A stretch of 11,580 bases of DNA from Actinomycetota bacterium (GTDB lineage Bacteria > Actinomycetota > Acidimicrobiia > Acidimicrobiales > Ilumatobacteraceae): NCBI GenBank assembly GCA_005805045.1, contig SYNW01000027.1:1-11580 (forward strand), read 5' to 3'. Numbering within the stretch: position 1 is the stretch's first letter; each line of letters begins with the position of its first letter. The position numbers and the translations under genes are program-made. Under the pieces are notes generated by a model. The model made no database searches. It was not told the origin of the DNA and saw only the letters and a list, made by a program, of their open reading frames with translations. Shown here piece after piece: positions 1-7,006 of the stretch.

Positions 1-83
1 CCAACATAGATCACCCGTCCAGCCGCATCTTTGAATTGATACGAGCCCGGTGTTTCAGGTATGACACCAGCCGGACGCTGCAT
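1..83 (-). CDS. uvrC: UvrC, excinuclease ABC subunit C, N-terminal fragment (cut by window edge)
   Basis: Only the first 27 codons are inside the window. They read MQRPAGVIPETPGSYQFK and then DAAGRVIYV, ending at the window edge in a further G. This is the characteristic start of UvrC: a Pro-Gly-x-Tyr segment followed by the first strand of the GIY-YIG nuclease domain (the V-I-Y-V-G motif). UvrC is recruited by UvrB at DNA damage and cuts on both sides of the lesion; the N-terminal GIY-YIG domain makes the 3' incision. The ATG at 83 is the first plausible start, 12 bases after the uvrA stop, with a purine-rich AGAAG just upstream as a close-spaced ribosome site. The spacing suggests co-transcription with uvrA. 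The identification rests on a short segment, but the match to the family start is good. Confidence 0.86.
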   Translation of the reverse strand, partial: MQRPAGVIPETPGSYQFKDAAGRVIYV

Positions 84-95
84 ATCTTCTTGGAC

Positions 96-2957
96 CTACT
101 TTTTGGTTGACTTGGTAGTTGGCTTGTTGGATTTAAGAATCTGCGCCAAATATTTGCCGGTGTGCGACGCCGAAACTTTTGCCACCGACTCTGGCGTGCC
201 TTCGGCAATCACCTCTCCACCACCACTGCCACCTTCGGGTCCGAGGTCGATAACCCAATCTGCTGATTTGATCACGTCCAAATTATGCTCAATCACCAAA
301 ACAGTGTTGCCAGAGTCGACGAGCCTTGCCAAGACGATCAGCAACCGGCGCACGTCTTCGAAGTGCAGACCGGTAGTTGGTTCATCCAGCAAATAAATTG
401 TTCGCCCGGTGCTGCGTTTCGACAATTCACTGGCAAGCTTCACTCGTTGTGCTTCGCCACCGGACAAGGTGGGTGCCGACTGCCCGAGTCGCACATAACC
501 AAGTCCGACGTCGACGAAAGTTTGCATATGACGGGCGATTCGGGGTTGATTGGCGAAGAAATCGACGGCGTCCGAGATCGGCATGTCCAGCATTTCGGCG
601 ATATTTTTGCCCTTGAAAGTGATGTCCAGCGTGTCACGGTTGTAGCGACCACCCTTGCAGACCTCACATGGCACATAAACATCTGGCAAAAAATGCATCT
701 CGATTTTGATCGTTCCATCACCCGAACATGCCTCGCACCGGCCACCTGGCACGTTGAAACTAAAACGTCCCGGCATGTAGCCCCGAACTTTTGCCTCGGG
801 GGTTGACGCGAAAAGTTTGCGAATGTCGTCGAACACGCCCGTGTAAGTGGCGGGGTTCGAGCGAGGCGTGCGACCAATCGGAGATTGGTCCATGTCGATT
901 ACCTTGTCCAGATGCGCCACGCCGTCCACACCCGTATGACGCCCCGGTGCATCTTTTGATTTATAGATCTTTTGCATCAGCGATGGCAGCAAAATATCGC
1001 GGATCAAGGTGCTCTTGCCGCTGCCAGAAACGCCAGTAACGGCGACGAAGCACCCAAGCGGAATTTTCACGTTGAGATTTTTCAGATTGTGCTCCCGTGC
1101 GCCGCGAATATTCAAGAACTCTTTGCCAGGTTGCCTGCGCATCGCCGGCGTCTCGACACTTCGTTCGCCCGAGAGATACTGACCAGTGATAGAACTTTTC
1201 ACCTTGAGCACACCCTTGACTGGCCCGCTATAGACGACTTGTCCGCCATGCTCGCCTGCACCGGGACCGATATCTACGAGCCAGTCACTTGATCTGATCG
1301 TGTCTTCATCGTGTTCAACGACGATCACCGTGTTGCCCAGGTCGCGCAAGCGTTGCAAGGTCTCGATCAGTCGATGGTTGTCGCGCTGGTGCAACCCGAT
1401 GCTTGGCTCATCAAGCACATAGAGCGTGCCAACCAAACCTGACCCGATTTGGCTGGCCAAACGAATTCGTTGCGCCTCACCACCGGCAAGCGTCGCTGCC
1501 GCTCGCGACAGCGTCAGGTAATCGAGGCCGACATCTAACAAAAAACCCAGCCGTGCGTTGATTTCTTTTGTTATGCGCTCGGCAATCATCACGTCGCGGT
1601 CAGAGAGTTTGAGCGCGGCCAAAAACTTGGCCGACTCGCCAATCGACAACTCACAAACTTCAGAAATATGTTTGCCCTCGACGAGCACAGCCAAGGACGC
1701 CGGCTTCAAGCGCGCGCCACTGCAAGATGGGCACGGTACTTCGCGCATATAACCCTCGAACTGCTCACGCGAGTTGTCGCTTTCCGCACTTTCATGACGC
1801 CGCTTTATCCACGGAATCACACCCTCGTATGACGTGCTGTATTCGCGCGTGCGACCGTAACGATTGCGATATTTGACCATCATGTTGTCGTCGACACCAT
1901 TCATCACGATCTTTTGCGCCTTGGCCGAAAGTTTCGACCATTTTTTGTCTAGGTCGATATCAAAACGATCAGCCACCGCTTCGAGCATCCGTGTGAAATA
2001 TTGCGTGTGCGCAGACCGCCACGGAGCAATCGCGCCGTCATTGATACTCAGATTTGGGTCGGGCACCACCAAGTCGACATCCACCTCATATTTCGTGCCG
2101 AGACCAAGGCAGGTCTCACAAGCACCATATGGAGAGTTGAACGAAAAATTTCTCGGAGCAAGTTCTTCATAGCTCGTGCCGCACTTCGGGCAAGCCAAGT
2201 GCTGACTGAATGTAATCGGCTCGGCGCCGTCCACGATTTCAATTTCTGCCACGCCATTGGCGAGCTTCAGAGCCGTCTCTAACGAATCGGTCAATCGTCT
2301 GGTTATTCCGTCTCGACGAACGAGACGATCGACGACGATATCAATTTGGTGCTGCTCATATTTTGCCAGTCGATTCGTTTTTTTCAAGAATTCGTTGATG
2401 TCAACTGCTTCTCCGTCGACGCGCGCACGCGAAAACCCTTGCGCCGCCAAATCTTGCAGCAAGGTGTCATACTCGCCTTTTCGCCCCCGCACAACGGGGG
2501 CGAGGATCTGAAATCGTGTACCTTCGTCGAACTTCATGATTCGATCCACTATTTGTTGTGGGGTTTGACGAGACAGTTTGGTCATGTCTTTAGAGCAGTG
2601 CTGCACCCCGATTCGCGCATACAACAGGCGCAGATAGTCGTAGACCTCGGTGATCGTGCCAACCGTTGAGCGCGGGTTGCGCGAAGAAGATTTTTGATCG
2701 ATTGAAATCGCGGGAGAGAGTCCGTCTATGTGATCGACGTCCGGCTTGTCCATTTGTCCCAAAAACTGACGGGCGTACGAACTAAGAGATTCGACATATC
2801 GTCTTTGCCCTTCGGCATATATGGTGTCAAATGCGAGACTCGACTTACCAGAACCCGACAGACCTGTCAGCACGATCAACTTGTCGCGCGGCAACTCGAC
2901 GCTGACGTTCTTGAGGTTGTGCTCTCGCGCACCACGGACAATTATCTGATTTGCCAT
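96..2957 (-). CDS. uvrA: UvrA, excinuclease ABC subunit A (damage-sensing ATPase)
   Basis: UvrA dimers scan DNA for bulky damage, load UvrB and leave. The 953-residue protein has the full family layout. The first Walker A is G32-LSGSGKS. A C4 zinc module uses C256, C259, C280 and C283; a CPSC pair sits at 409-412. The first ABC signature is at 488-495 and Walker B LDEPSIGLH is at 515-523. The second ATPase half has Walker A at 642-650, a C4 zinc finger at C741, C744, C764 and C767, signature LSGGEAQ at 831-837, and LDEPTTGLH at 857-865. Two details differ from the commonest form: the first signature reads LAGGE, and the early Cys pair near 120 is degenerate (HCSKD), as in E. coli UvrA. The C-terminal tail is lysine-rich. 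GTG (2960) and ATG (2957) are adjacent in frame; I chose ATG. No clear ribosome site is seen. It lies 20 bases after uvrB and 12 before uvrC, probably one transcript. Confidence 0.97.
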   Translation of the reverse strand: MANQIIVRGAREHNLKNVSVELPRDKLIVLTGLSGSGKSSLAFDTIYAEGQRRYVESLSSYARQFLGQMDKPDVDHIDGLSPAISIDQKSSSRNPRSTVGTITEVYDYLRLLYARIGVQHCSKDMTKLSRQTPQQIVDRIMKFDEGTRFQILAPVVRGRKGEYDTLLQDLAAQGFSRARVDGEAVDINEFLKKTNRLAKYEQHQIDIVVDRLVRRDGITRRLTDSLETALKLANGVAEIEIVDGAEPITFSQHLACPKCGTSYEELAPRNFSFNSPYGACETCLGLGTKYEVDVDLVVPDPNLSINDGAIAPWRSAHTQYFTRMLEAVADRFDIDLDKKWSKLSAKAQKIVMNGVDDNMMVKYRNRYGRTREYSTSYEGVIPWIKRRHESAESDNSREQFEGYMREVPCPSCSGARLKPASLAVLVEGKHISEVCELSIGESAKFLAALKLSDRDVMIAERITKEINARLGFLLDVGLDYLTLSRAAATLAGGEAQRIRLASQIGSGLVGTLYVLDEPSIGLHQRDNHRLIETLQRLRDLGNTVIVVEHDEDTIRSSDWLVDIGPGAGEHGGQVVYSGPVKGVLKVKSSITGQYLSGERSVETPAMRRQPGKEFLNIRGAREHNLKNLNVKIPLGCFVAVTGVSGSGKSTLIRDILLPSLMQKIYKSKDAPGRHTGVDGVAHLDKVIDMDQSPIGRTPRSNPATYTGVFDDIRKLFASTPEAKVRGYMPGRFSFNVPGGRCEACSGDGTIKIEMHFLPDVYVPCEVCKGGRYNRDTLDITFKGKNIAEMLDMPISDAVDFFANQPRIARHMQTFVDVGLGYVRLGQSAPTLSGGEAQRVKLASELSKRSTGRTIYLLDEPTTGLHFEDVRRLLIVLARLVDSGNTVLVIEHNLDVIKSADWVIDLGPEGGSGGGEVIAEGTPESVAKVSASHTGKYLAQILKSNKPTTKSTKK

Positions 2958-2977
2958 CACAGGCAGGCTACAAAAAC

Positions 2978-5002
2978 TTAATGGGCATCCCTTAATTCGC
3001 GCTTTAATTCCTTGACTTCATCCCTGAGACGTGCGGCATACTCAAACCGCAACTCTTCGGCCGCCAAATTCATTTCCTCTTCCAGCGTCATTATCAAGCG
3101 CGCCAACTCGCTTTCAGGCAGCGCCCGCAATTCGCGGACGACTTTGTCGCGTTCGTGGTCTTTGCGCCTGCCCTTACCTGGCATCGGCGCCGTATTGCTC
3201 GGTCGCAATACAGACAAAATATCACCGATCGCCTTGCGCACGGTTTGGGGATCGATGTCGTGCTTCGTGTTATAGGCGATCTGCAATTCTCTGCGCCGTG
3301 CAGTCTCGGAAATCGCATAGTCCATTGCTGCCGTGCGATTGTCGGCATACATAATCACTTGACCGTCGACATTTCGTGCCGCACGACCGATCATTTGAAT
3401 CAATGATGTCTGACTGCGCAAAAAGCCCTGCTTATCGGCGTCCAAAATTGCGACCAGCGAAACCTCGGGTAGGTCTAGACCTTCACGCAACAAATTGATG
3501 CCGACCAAGACATCAAACTCGCCCAGGCGCAGAGCACGCAATATCTCGATGCGTTCGATCGTGTCGATATTCGAGTGCAAATACCTGACGCGCAGACCCT
3601 GTTCGATCAAATATTCAGAAAGATCTTCGGACATTTTTTTGGTCAGGGTCGTCACGAGTGTCCTGTCGCCCCGAGCTGTTTTGGCCTTGATCATTTCAAT
3701 CAGATCATCGATTTGACCCTTGGTGGAGCGCACGATCACCTCTGGGTCGATCAAACCAGTAGGCCGGACGATTTGTTCGACAATTTGGTCGCTGAGTTCT
3801 AGTTCGAACTTTGCGGGTGTTGCAGAAAGAAAAATGCACTGATTCAGGCGCTCCATCGTCTCTTCAAATTGCAACGGACGATTGTCCATCGCCGACGGCA
3901 ATCTGAATCCATGCTCGACCAAAGTCTGTTTACGACTTCTGTCGCCCGCAAACTGCCCATGCAACTGGGGTATCGCAACATGACTTTCATCAACTACGAG
4001 CAAAAAATCTTTTGGGAAATAATCCAACAGGGTGAACGGCGGTTCACCGGGTTGACGCCCATCAATATGCATCGAATAGTTTTCGATGCCGTTGCAATAT
4101 CCCACCTCCTTCATCATCTCGAGGTCGAACATCGTGCGCATGCGGATTCGTTGGGCCTCGAGCAATTTATTCTGCGATTCAAAGACTTTCAATCGCTCCG
4201 CGAGTTCTAGTTCGATGTTTTCGGTGGCGACACGCATGCGTTCTTCGCCTGCCACATAATGCGTCGCGGGAAAGACGACTACTTCACTCAAATCGCGAAG
4301 TGTCTCGCCCGTGACCGGATCAACGACGCTTATGCGCTCAACGGTGTCACCAAACATCTCAAGACGCGTAACCGTTTCTTCATAAGCAGGATGAACTTCG
4401 ATCGTGTCGCCGCGCACACGAAAGTTGCCACGACCAAGGGTCATGTCGTTTCGGTCGTACTGCAAATCGACGAGACGCGCCAAGATACTGCGCTGGTCAT
4501 AGTCGACGCCTGCATGCAACTCGAGCAGGTGACCCCGATATTCACCAGGGTCACCCATGCCGTAAATGCAACTCACCGATGCGACGACAATCGTGTCGCG
4601 TCGCGTCAAAAGCGCGGCGGTCGCCGAGTGGCGCAGACGATCAATTTCATCGTTGATCGAAGAATCTTTCTCAATAAATGTGTCGCTCGAGGCGATGTAG
4701 GCCTCGGGTTGGTAGTAGTCGTAGTAACTGACAAAATACTCAACACGATTATTCGGAAAGAACTCGCGCATCTCTTGGGCCAATTGTGCCGCCAATGATT
4801 TGTTCGGCGCCAAGATCAGGGTTGGTCGCTGAACTTGTTCTATCGTCCAGGCGATCGTCGCCGATTTACCAGAACCCGTGATGCCCAAGAGTGTCTGAAA
4901 ACGGTCGCCACGCTTTACCCCGGCGGCCAGTTTGGCAATCGCCTCGGGTTGATCGCCCGCTGGCTTGAACGGGGACTCAACTACAAATTTGCGATCACTC
5001 AT
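2978..5002 (-). CDS. uvrB: UvrB, excinuclease ABC subunit B (DNA-damage verification helicase)
   Basis: UvrB receives damaged DNA from UvrA, verifies the lesion by inserting its beta-hairpin between the strands, and recruits UvrC. The protein (674 residues from the chosen start) opens with the typical FKPAGDQPEAI segment. It has Walker A GITGSGKS at 40-47, the Tyr-rich beta-hairpin (YYDYYQPEAYI, about 93-103), DESH at 338-341, SATP at 393-396, the helicase VI region QMIGRAAR at 536-543, and a C-terminal UVR coiled-coil motif (about 630-668) that binds UvrC. An in-frame ATG eight codons upstream (5026) is possible. I prefer 5002 because its ATG overlaps the coaE TGA as ATGA and the protein then starts like other UvrBs (MSDRKF). 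Neither start has a clear ribosome site, so translation is probably coupled to coaE. uvrA follows 20 bases later. Confidence 0.96.
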   Translation of the reverse strand: MSDRKFVVESPFKPAGDQPEAIAKLAAGVKRGDRFQTLLGITGSGKSATIAWTIEQVQRPTLILAPNKSLAAQLAQEMREFFPNNRVEYFVSYYDYYQPEAYIASSDTFIEKDSSINDEIDRLRHSATAALLTRRDTIVVASVSCIYGMGDPGEYRGHLLELHAGVDYDQRSILARLVDLQYDRNDMTLGRGNFRVRGDTIEVHPAYEETVTRLEMFGDTVERISVVDPVTGETLRDLSEVVVFPATHYVAGEERMRVATENIELELAERLKVFESQNKLLEAQRIRMRTMFDLEMMKEVGYCNGIENYSMHIDGRQPGEPPFTLLDYFPKDFLLVVDESHVAIPQLHGQFAGDRSRKQTLVEHGFRLPSAMDNRPLQFEETMERLNQCIFLSATPAKFELELSDQIVEQIVRPTGLIDPEVIVRSTKGQIDDLIEMIKAKTARGDRTLVTTLTKKMSEDLSEYLIEQGLRVRYLHSNIDTIERIEILRALRLGEFDVLVGINLLREGLDLPEVSLVAILDADKQGFLRSQTSLIQMIGRAARNVDGQVIMYADNRTAAMDYAISETARRRELQIAYNTKHDIDPQTVRKAIGDILSVLRPSNTAPMPGKGRRKDHERDKVVRELRALPESELARLIMTLEEEMNLAAEELRFEYAARLRDEVKELKRELRDAH

Positions 5003-5592
5003 TTCAACGAGTGAATCCAAGACCATGCCGTATCGATCTCTTTCAACAACGAGTCCCTGTCTCCTGAATTGTCAATCACATGGTTGGCGATTGCCAAGCG
5101 CTGTTCTCGCGTCGCCTGCTTGGCAACTCGTGCCCGTGCGTCTTCTAACTTCATGTTGCGTTGCTCGACCAACCGAGATACTGCGATTTCTACATCCAGA
5201 TCCACGACCAACACACCATCCAAGCCTTCGCGCGGATTTTCGACGAGCAACGGGATGTCGAGTACCACCACTTTGTCTGTTTTTCGAAAACTCTCCACTC
5301 GTTCGTTCATCACTCGGCGCACCGTCGGATGGATCAGATCATTTAGCGTCTTGAGCAGTTTCTCGTCGCTGAACACCTTCGCTGCGATCGCCGCACGATC
5401 CAAAGATTTGTCAGGTGCGATAATTTCGGAGCCGAAAATCTCAACCATCTTGTTGTAGACCTCGGCGCCTGGTTGCTGCAATTCGCGCACAATCAAGTCG
5501 GCGTCGATTACTACGGCGCCGCGAGCGACCAACAGACGCGAAACTTCAGATTTACCCGAGCCGATGCCACCAGTGAGTCCAATCAAAATCAT
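4999..5592 (-). CDS. coaE: Dephospho-CoA kinase (CoaE)
   Basis: CoaE catalyses the last step of coenzyme A synthesis, phosphorylating the 3'-hydroxyl of the dephospho-CoA ribose with ATP. The 197-residue protein has the P-loop GGIGSGKS at 8-15, the DAD motif at 30-32 (family catalytic Asp), the lid-region motif HPTVRR at 88-93, and DIPLL at 112-116. This is a single kinase domain of normal bacterial length. The M. tuberculosis enzyme carries an additional C-terminal domain (GrpB/UPF0157 type), and that is absent here. The ATG at 5592 has a GGTGA ribosome site at suitable distance, lying in the loop of a small hairpin (5594-5610). The stop overlaps the uvrB ATG by four bases. Linkage of coaE to rpsA and uvrB is a known actinobacterial arrangement rather than a sign of shared pathway. 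Confidence 0.96.
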   Translation of the reverse strand: MILIGLTGGIGSGKSEVSRLLVARGAVVIDADLIVRELQQPGAEVYNKMVEIFGSEIIAPDKSLDRAAIAAKVFSDEKLLKTLNDLIHPTVRRVMNERVESFRKTDKVVVLDIPLLVENPREGLDGVLVVDLDVEIAVSRLVEQRNMKLEDARARVAKQATREQRLAIANHVIDNSGDRDSLLKEIDTAWSWIHSLK

Positions 5593-5593
5593 C

Positions 5594-5610
5594 AGATACT
5601 CACCGTATCT
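5594..5610 (-). promoter_or_regulatory. Small hairpin presenting the coaE ribosome-binding site in its loop
   Basis: Reading the minus strand, the rpsA-coaE gap contains AGATAC-GGTGA-GTATCT. This is a perfect 6-bp inverted repeat whose five-base loop is the likely Shine-Dalgarno element, and the coaE ATG starts two bases after the structure. It is not followed by a T-run, so it does not look like a terminator for rpsA. Whether the stem affects coaE translation is inference; a six-pair stem rich in A-T pairs may be weak. Confidence 0.4.
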
Positions 5611-5626
5611 AACCGTTGATTTTTAC

Positions 5627-6928
5627 TCAGCCAACGCTTGGTTCTTCTGGGGCTTTTGGTTCCTCTGCAGGAGCACCGTTTGGATCAAAAAACTCGGCCC
5701 ATGCCGTCTCTCGTGTCGAATCATCGCCACTCACCCAGTTGCCCTGTTCATCGGTTTGGAATTGGCCACGATACTCTTCGGCCAACTCGCCACCTTCGGC
5801 GGCTTGCTTGATCGACAAACTGATTCGTCGTCGGGCGAGGTCAAGATCGATGATCTTTACCCACAGCTCTTCGCCGGGCGTGACTACTTGCTCTGGTGCT
5901 TCAACGTGGTGTGTCGACATTTCAGAAATATGAACAAGACCTTCGATTCCGTCACCAACTTGCACGAAACCGCCAAATGGAACAAGTTTTGTGACACGAC
6001 CATAAACAAGTTGCCCAACTTGGTGGCTGGTCGCAAACTCTTGCCATGGATCTTGCTGAGTTGCCTTCAGCGACAGACTGATCCGATCGCGTTCACGATC
6101 AATTTCGAGCACCTTCACCGAAACTTCATCACCGATTTTCACGACCGCACCCGGATTGTCGACATGCTTCCATGAAAGTTCGGACACATGAATCAAACCG
6201 TCCATGCCGCCAAGATCGACGAATGCACCGAACGCGACGACGCTCGAAATTCGACCAGTGCGAACTTCGCCGACTGCAATGTTCTCGAGGAAATCTGTCT
6301 GCGTACCCTTTTGACTTTCTTCGAGCAATGCACGGCGCGACAGCACGACGTTGTTGCGTTGACGGTCGAGTTCGAGGATCTTTGCGGTGATTCTCTGGCC
6401 AAGATATGGTGCGAGGTCACGCACACGACGCAATTCGACGAGTGACGCCGGCAAAAAGCCGCGCAAACCGATGTCGACGATAAGACCACCCTTGACTGCT
6501 TCGATTACGAGTCCTTCGACTGTGCCATCCGCTTTTTTGATTGCTTCGATATCTCCCCAAGCGCGCTCGTACTGAGCTCGCTTCTTGGAGAGCAACAAAC
6601 GACCTTCTTTGTCTTCAAGCGTGAGAATCACTGTCTCGATCTTTTCGCCCAATTTAACGATTGTGTTCGGGTCGGCATCATGACGCATCGAGAGTTCACG
6701 ATTCAGAATCACACCCTCGGTCTTGTAGCCGATTTCGACAAGTACTTCATCACGAGTAATTCGCACGACGGTGCCGATCACTAGTTTTCCTTCTTTTAAT
6801 TCAACAATCGTTTCGTTGATTGAATCTACGAACGAGACATCTCGTTCAGTAACTTTGCGCGGGGTGTAATTGCCTTCTGCGTCGAATGTTCCCATTTCAG
6901 GACTCGACATCAATTGAGTTGTAGACAC
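5627..6928 (-). CDS. rpsA: 30S ribosomal protein S1 (four S1 domains)
   Basis: S1 binds mRNA on the small ribosomal subunit and helps start translation of messages with weak ribosome sites. The 433-residue protein has four S1 OB-fold repeats at roughly 48-115, 135-198, 220-288 and 305-373. The third and fourth carry the classic patterns AFGAFVDLGGMDGLIHVSE (232-250) and VPFGGFVQVGDGIEGLVHISE (316-336). The sequence YKTEGVI and the block KKRAQYERAWG (115-125) match mycobacterial and streptomycete RpsA closely. After the last domain comes DEQGNW (393-398), a motif also seen in actinobacterial S1 tails, then a short acidic Pro/Glu end. The tail is shorter than in M. tuberculosis (481 residues). 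The start is a GTG with a weak GAAAG eight bases before it; an in-frame ATG lies six codons downstream. The 78-base leader holds repeats described separately. Confidence 0.96.
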   Translation of the reverse strand: MSTTQLMSSPEMGTFDAEGNYTPRKVTERDVSFVDSINETIVELKEGKLVIGTVVRITRDEVLVEIGYKTEGVILNRELSMRHDADPNTIVKLGEKIETVILTLEDKEGRLLLSKKRAQYERAWGDIEAIKKADGTVEGLVIEAVKGGLIVDIGLRGFLPASLVELRRVRDLAPYLGQRITAKILELDRQRNNVVLSRRALLEESQKGTQTDFLENIAVGEVRTGRISSVVAFGAFVDLGGMDGLIHVSELSWKHVDNPGAVVKIGDEVSVKVLEIDRERDRISLSLKATQQDPWQEFATSHQVGQLVYGRVTKLVPFGGFVQVGDGIEGLVHISEMSTHHVEAPEQVVTPGEELWVKIIDLDLARRRISLSIKQAAEGGELAEEYRGQFQTDEQGNWVSGDDSTRETAWAEFFDPNGAPAEEPKAPEEPSVG

Positions 6929-7006
6929 TGTTATTACTTTCGGTGGATAGGAGAGGTGGATAGGACGCTTCAGCCTATCTGCGACACGGTTTTTTCGGCT
7001 CGAATA
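6929..7006 (-). promoter_or_regulatory. rpsA leader with duplicated CCTATCCACC and competing hairpins
   Basis: This polA-rpsA gap is the second longest in the window and the only long one inside the gene series. On the minus strand it holds GATAGG (6979-6974), followed by two identical copies of CCTATCCACC (6964-6955 and 6951-6942), 13 bases apart. GATAGG can pair perfectly over six bases with either copy, giving two mutually exclusive stems with loops of 9 or 22 bases. No terminator-like T-run follows. S1 represses its own translation through leader structure in E. coli, so autogenous control is a reasonable hypothesis, but the sequence alone does not show it. An rpsA promoter probably lies in or before this stretch; I see no convincing -35/-10 pair. 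Confidence 0.45.

Noticed and set aside
4259..4798. 179-codon open frame on the plus strand
   Set aside because: It lies wholly inside uvrB in the opposite direction, has no recognisable domain, and its composition is that of a reverse-complemented coding sequence.
5594..5610. Hairpin as rho-independent terminator of rpsA
   Set aside because: The stem is AT-rich and followed by the coaE start codon rather than a T-run.
5564..6175. 203-codon open frame on the plus strand across the coaE start and rpsA end
   Set aside because: It is antisense to two well-supported genes, with no family resemblance and no ribosome site; open antisense frames are common in this codon usage.
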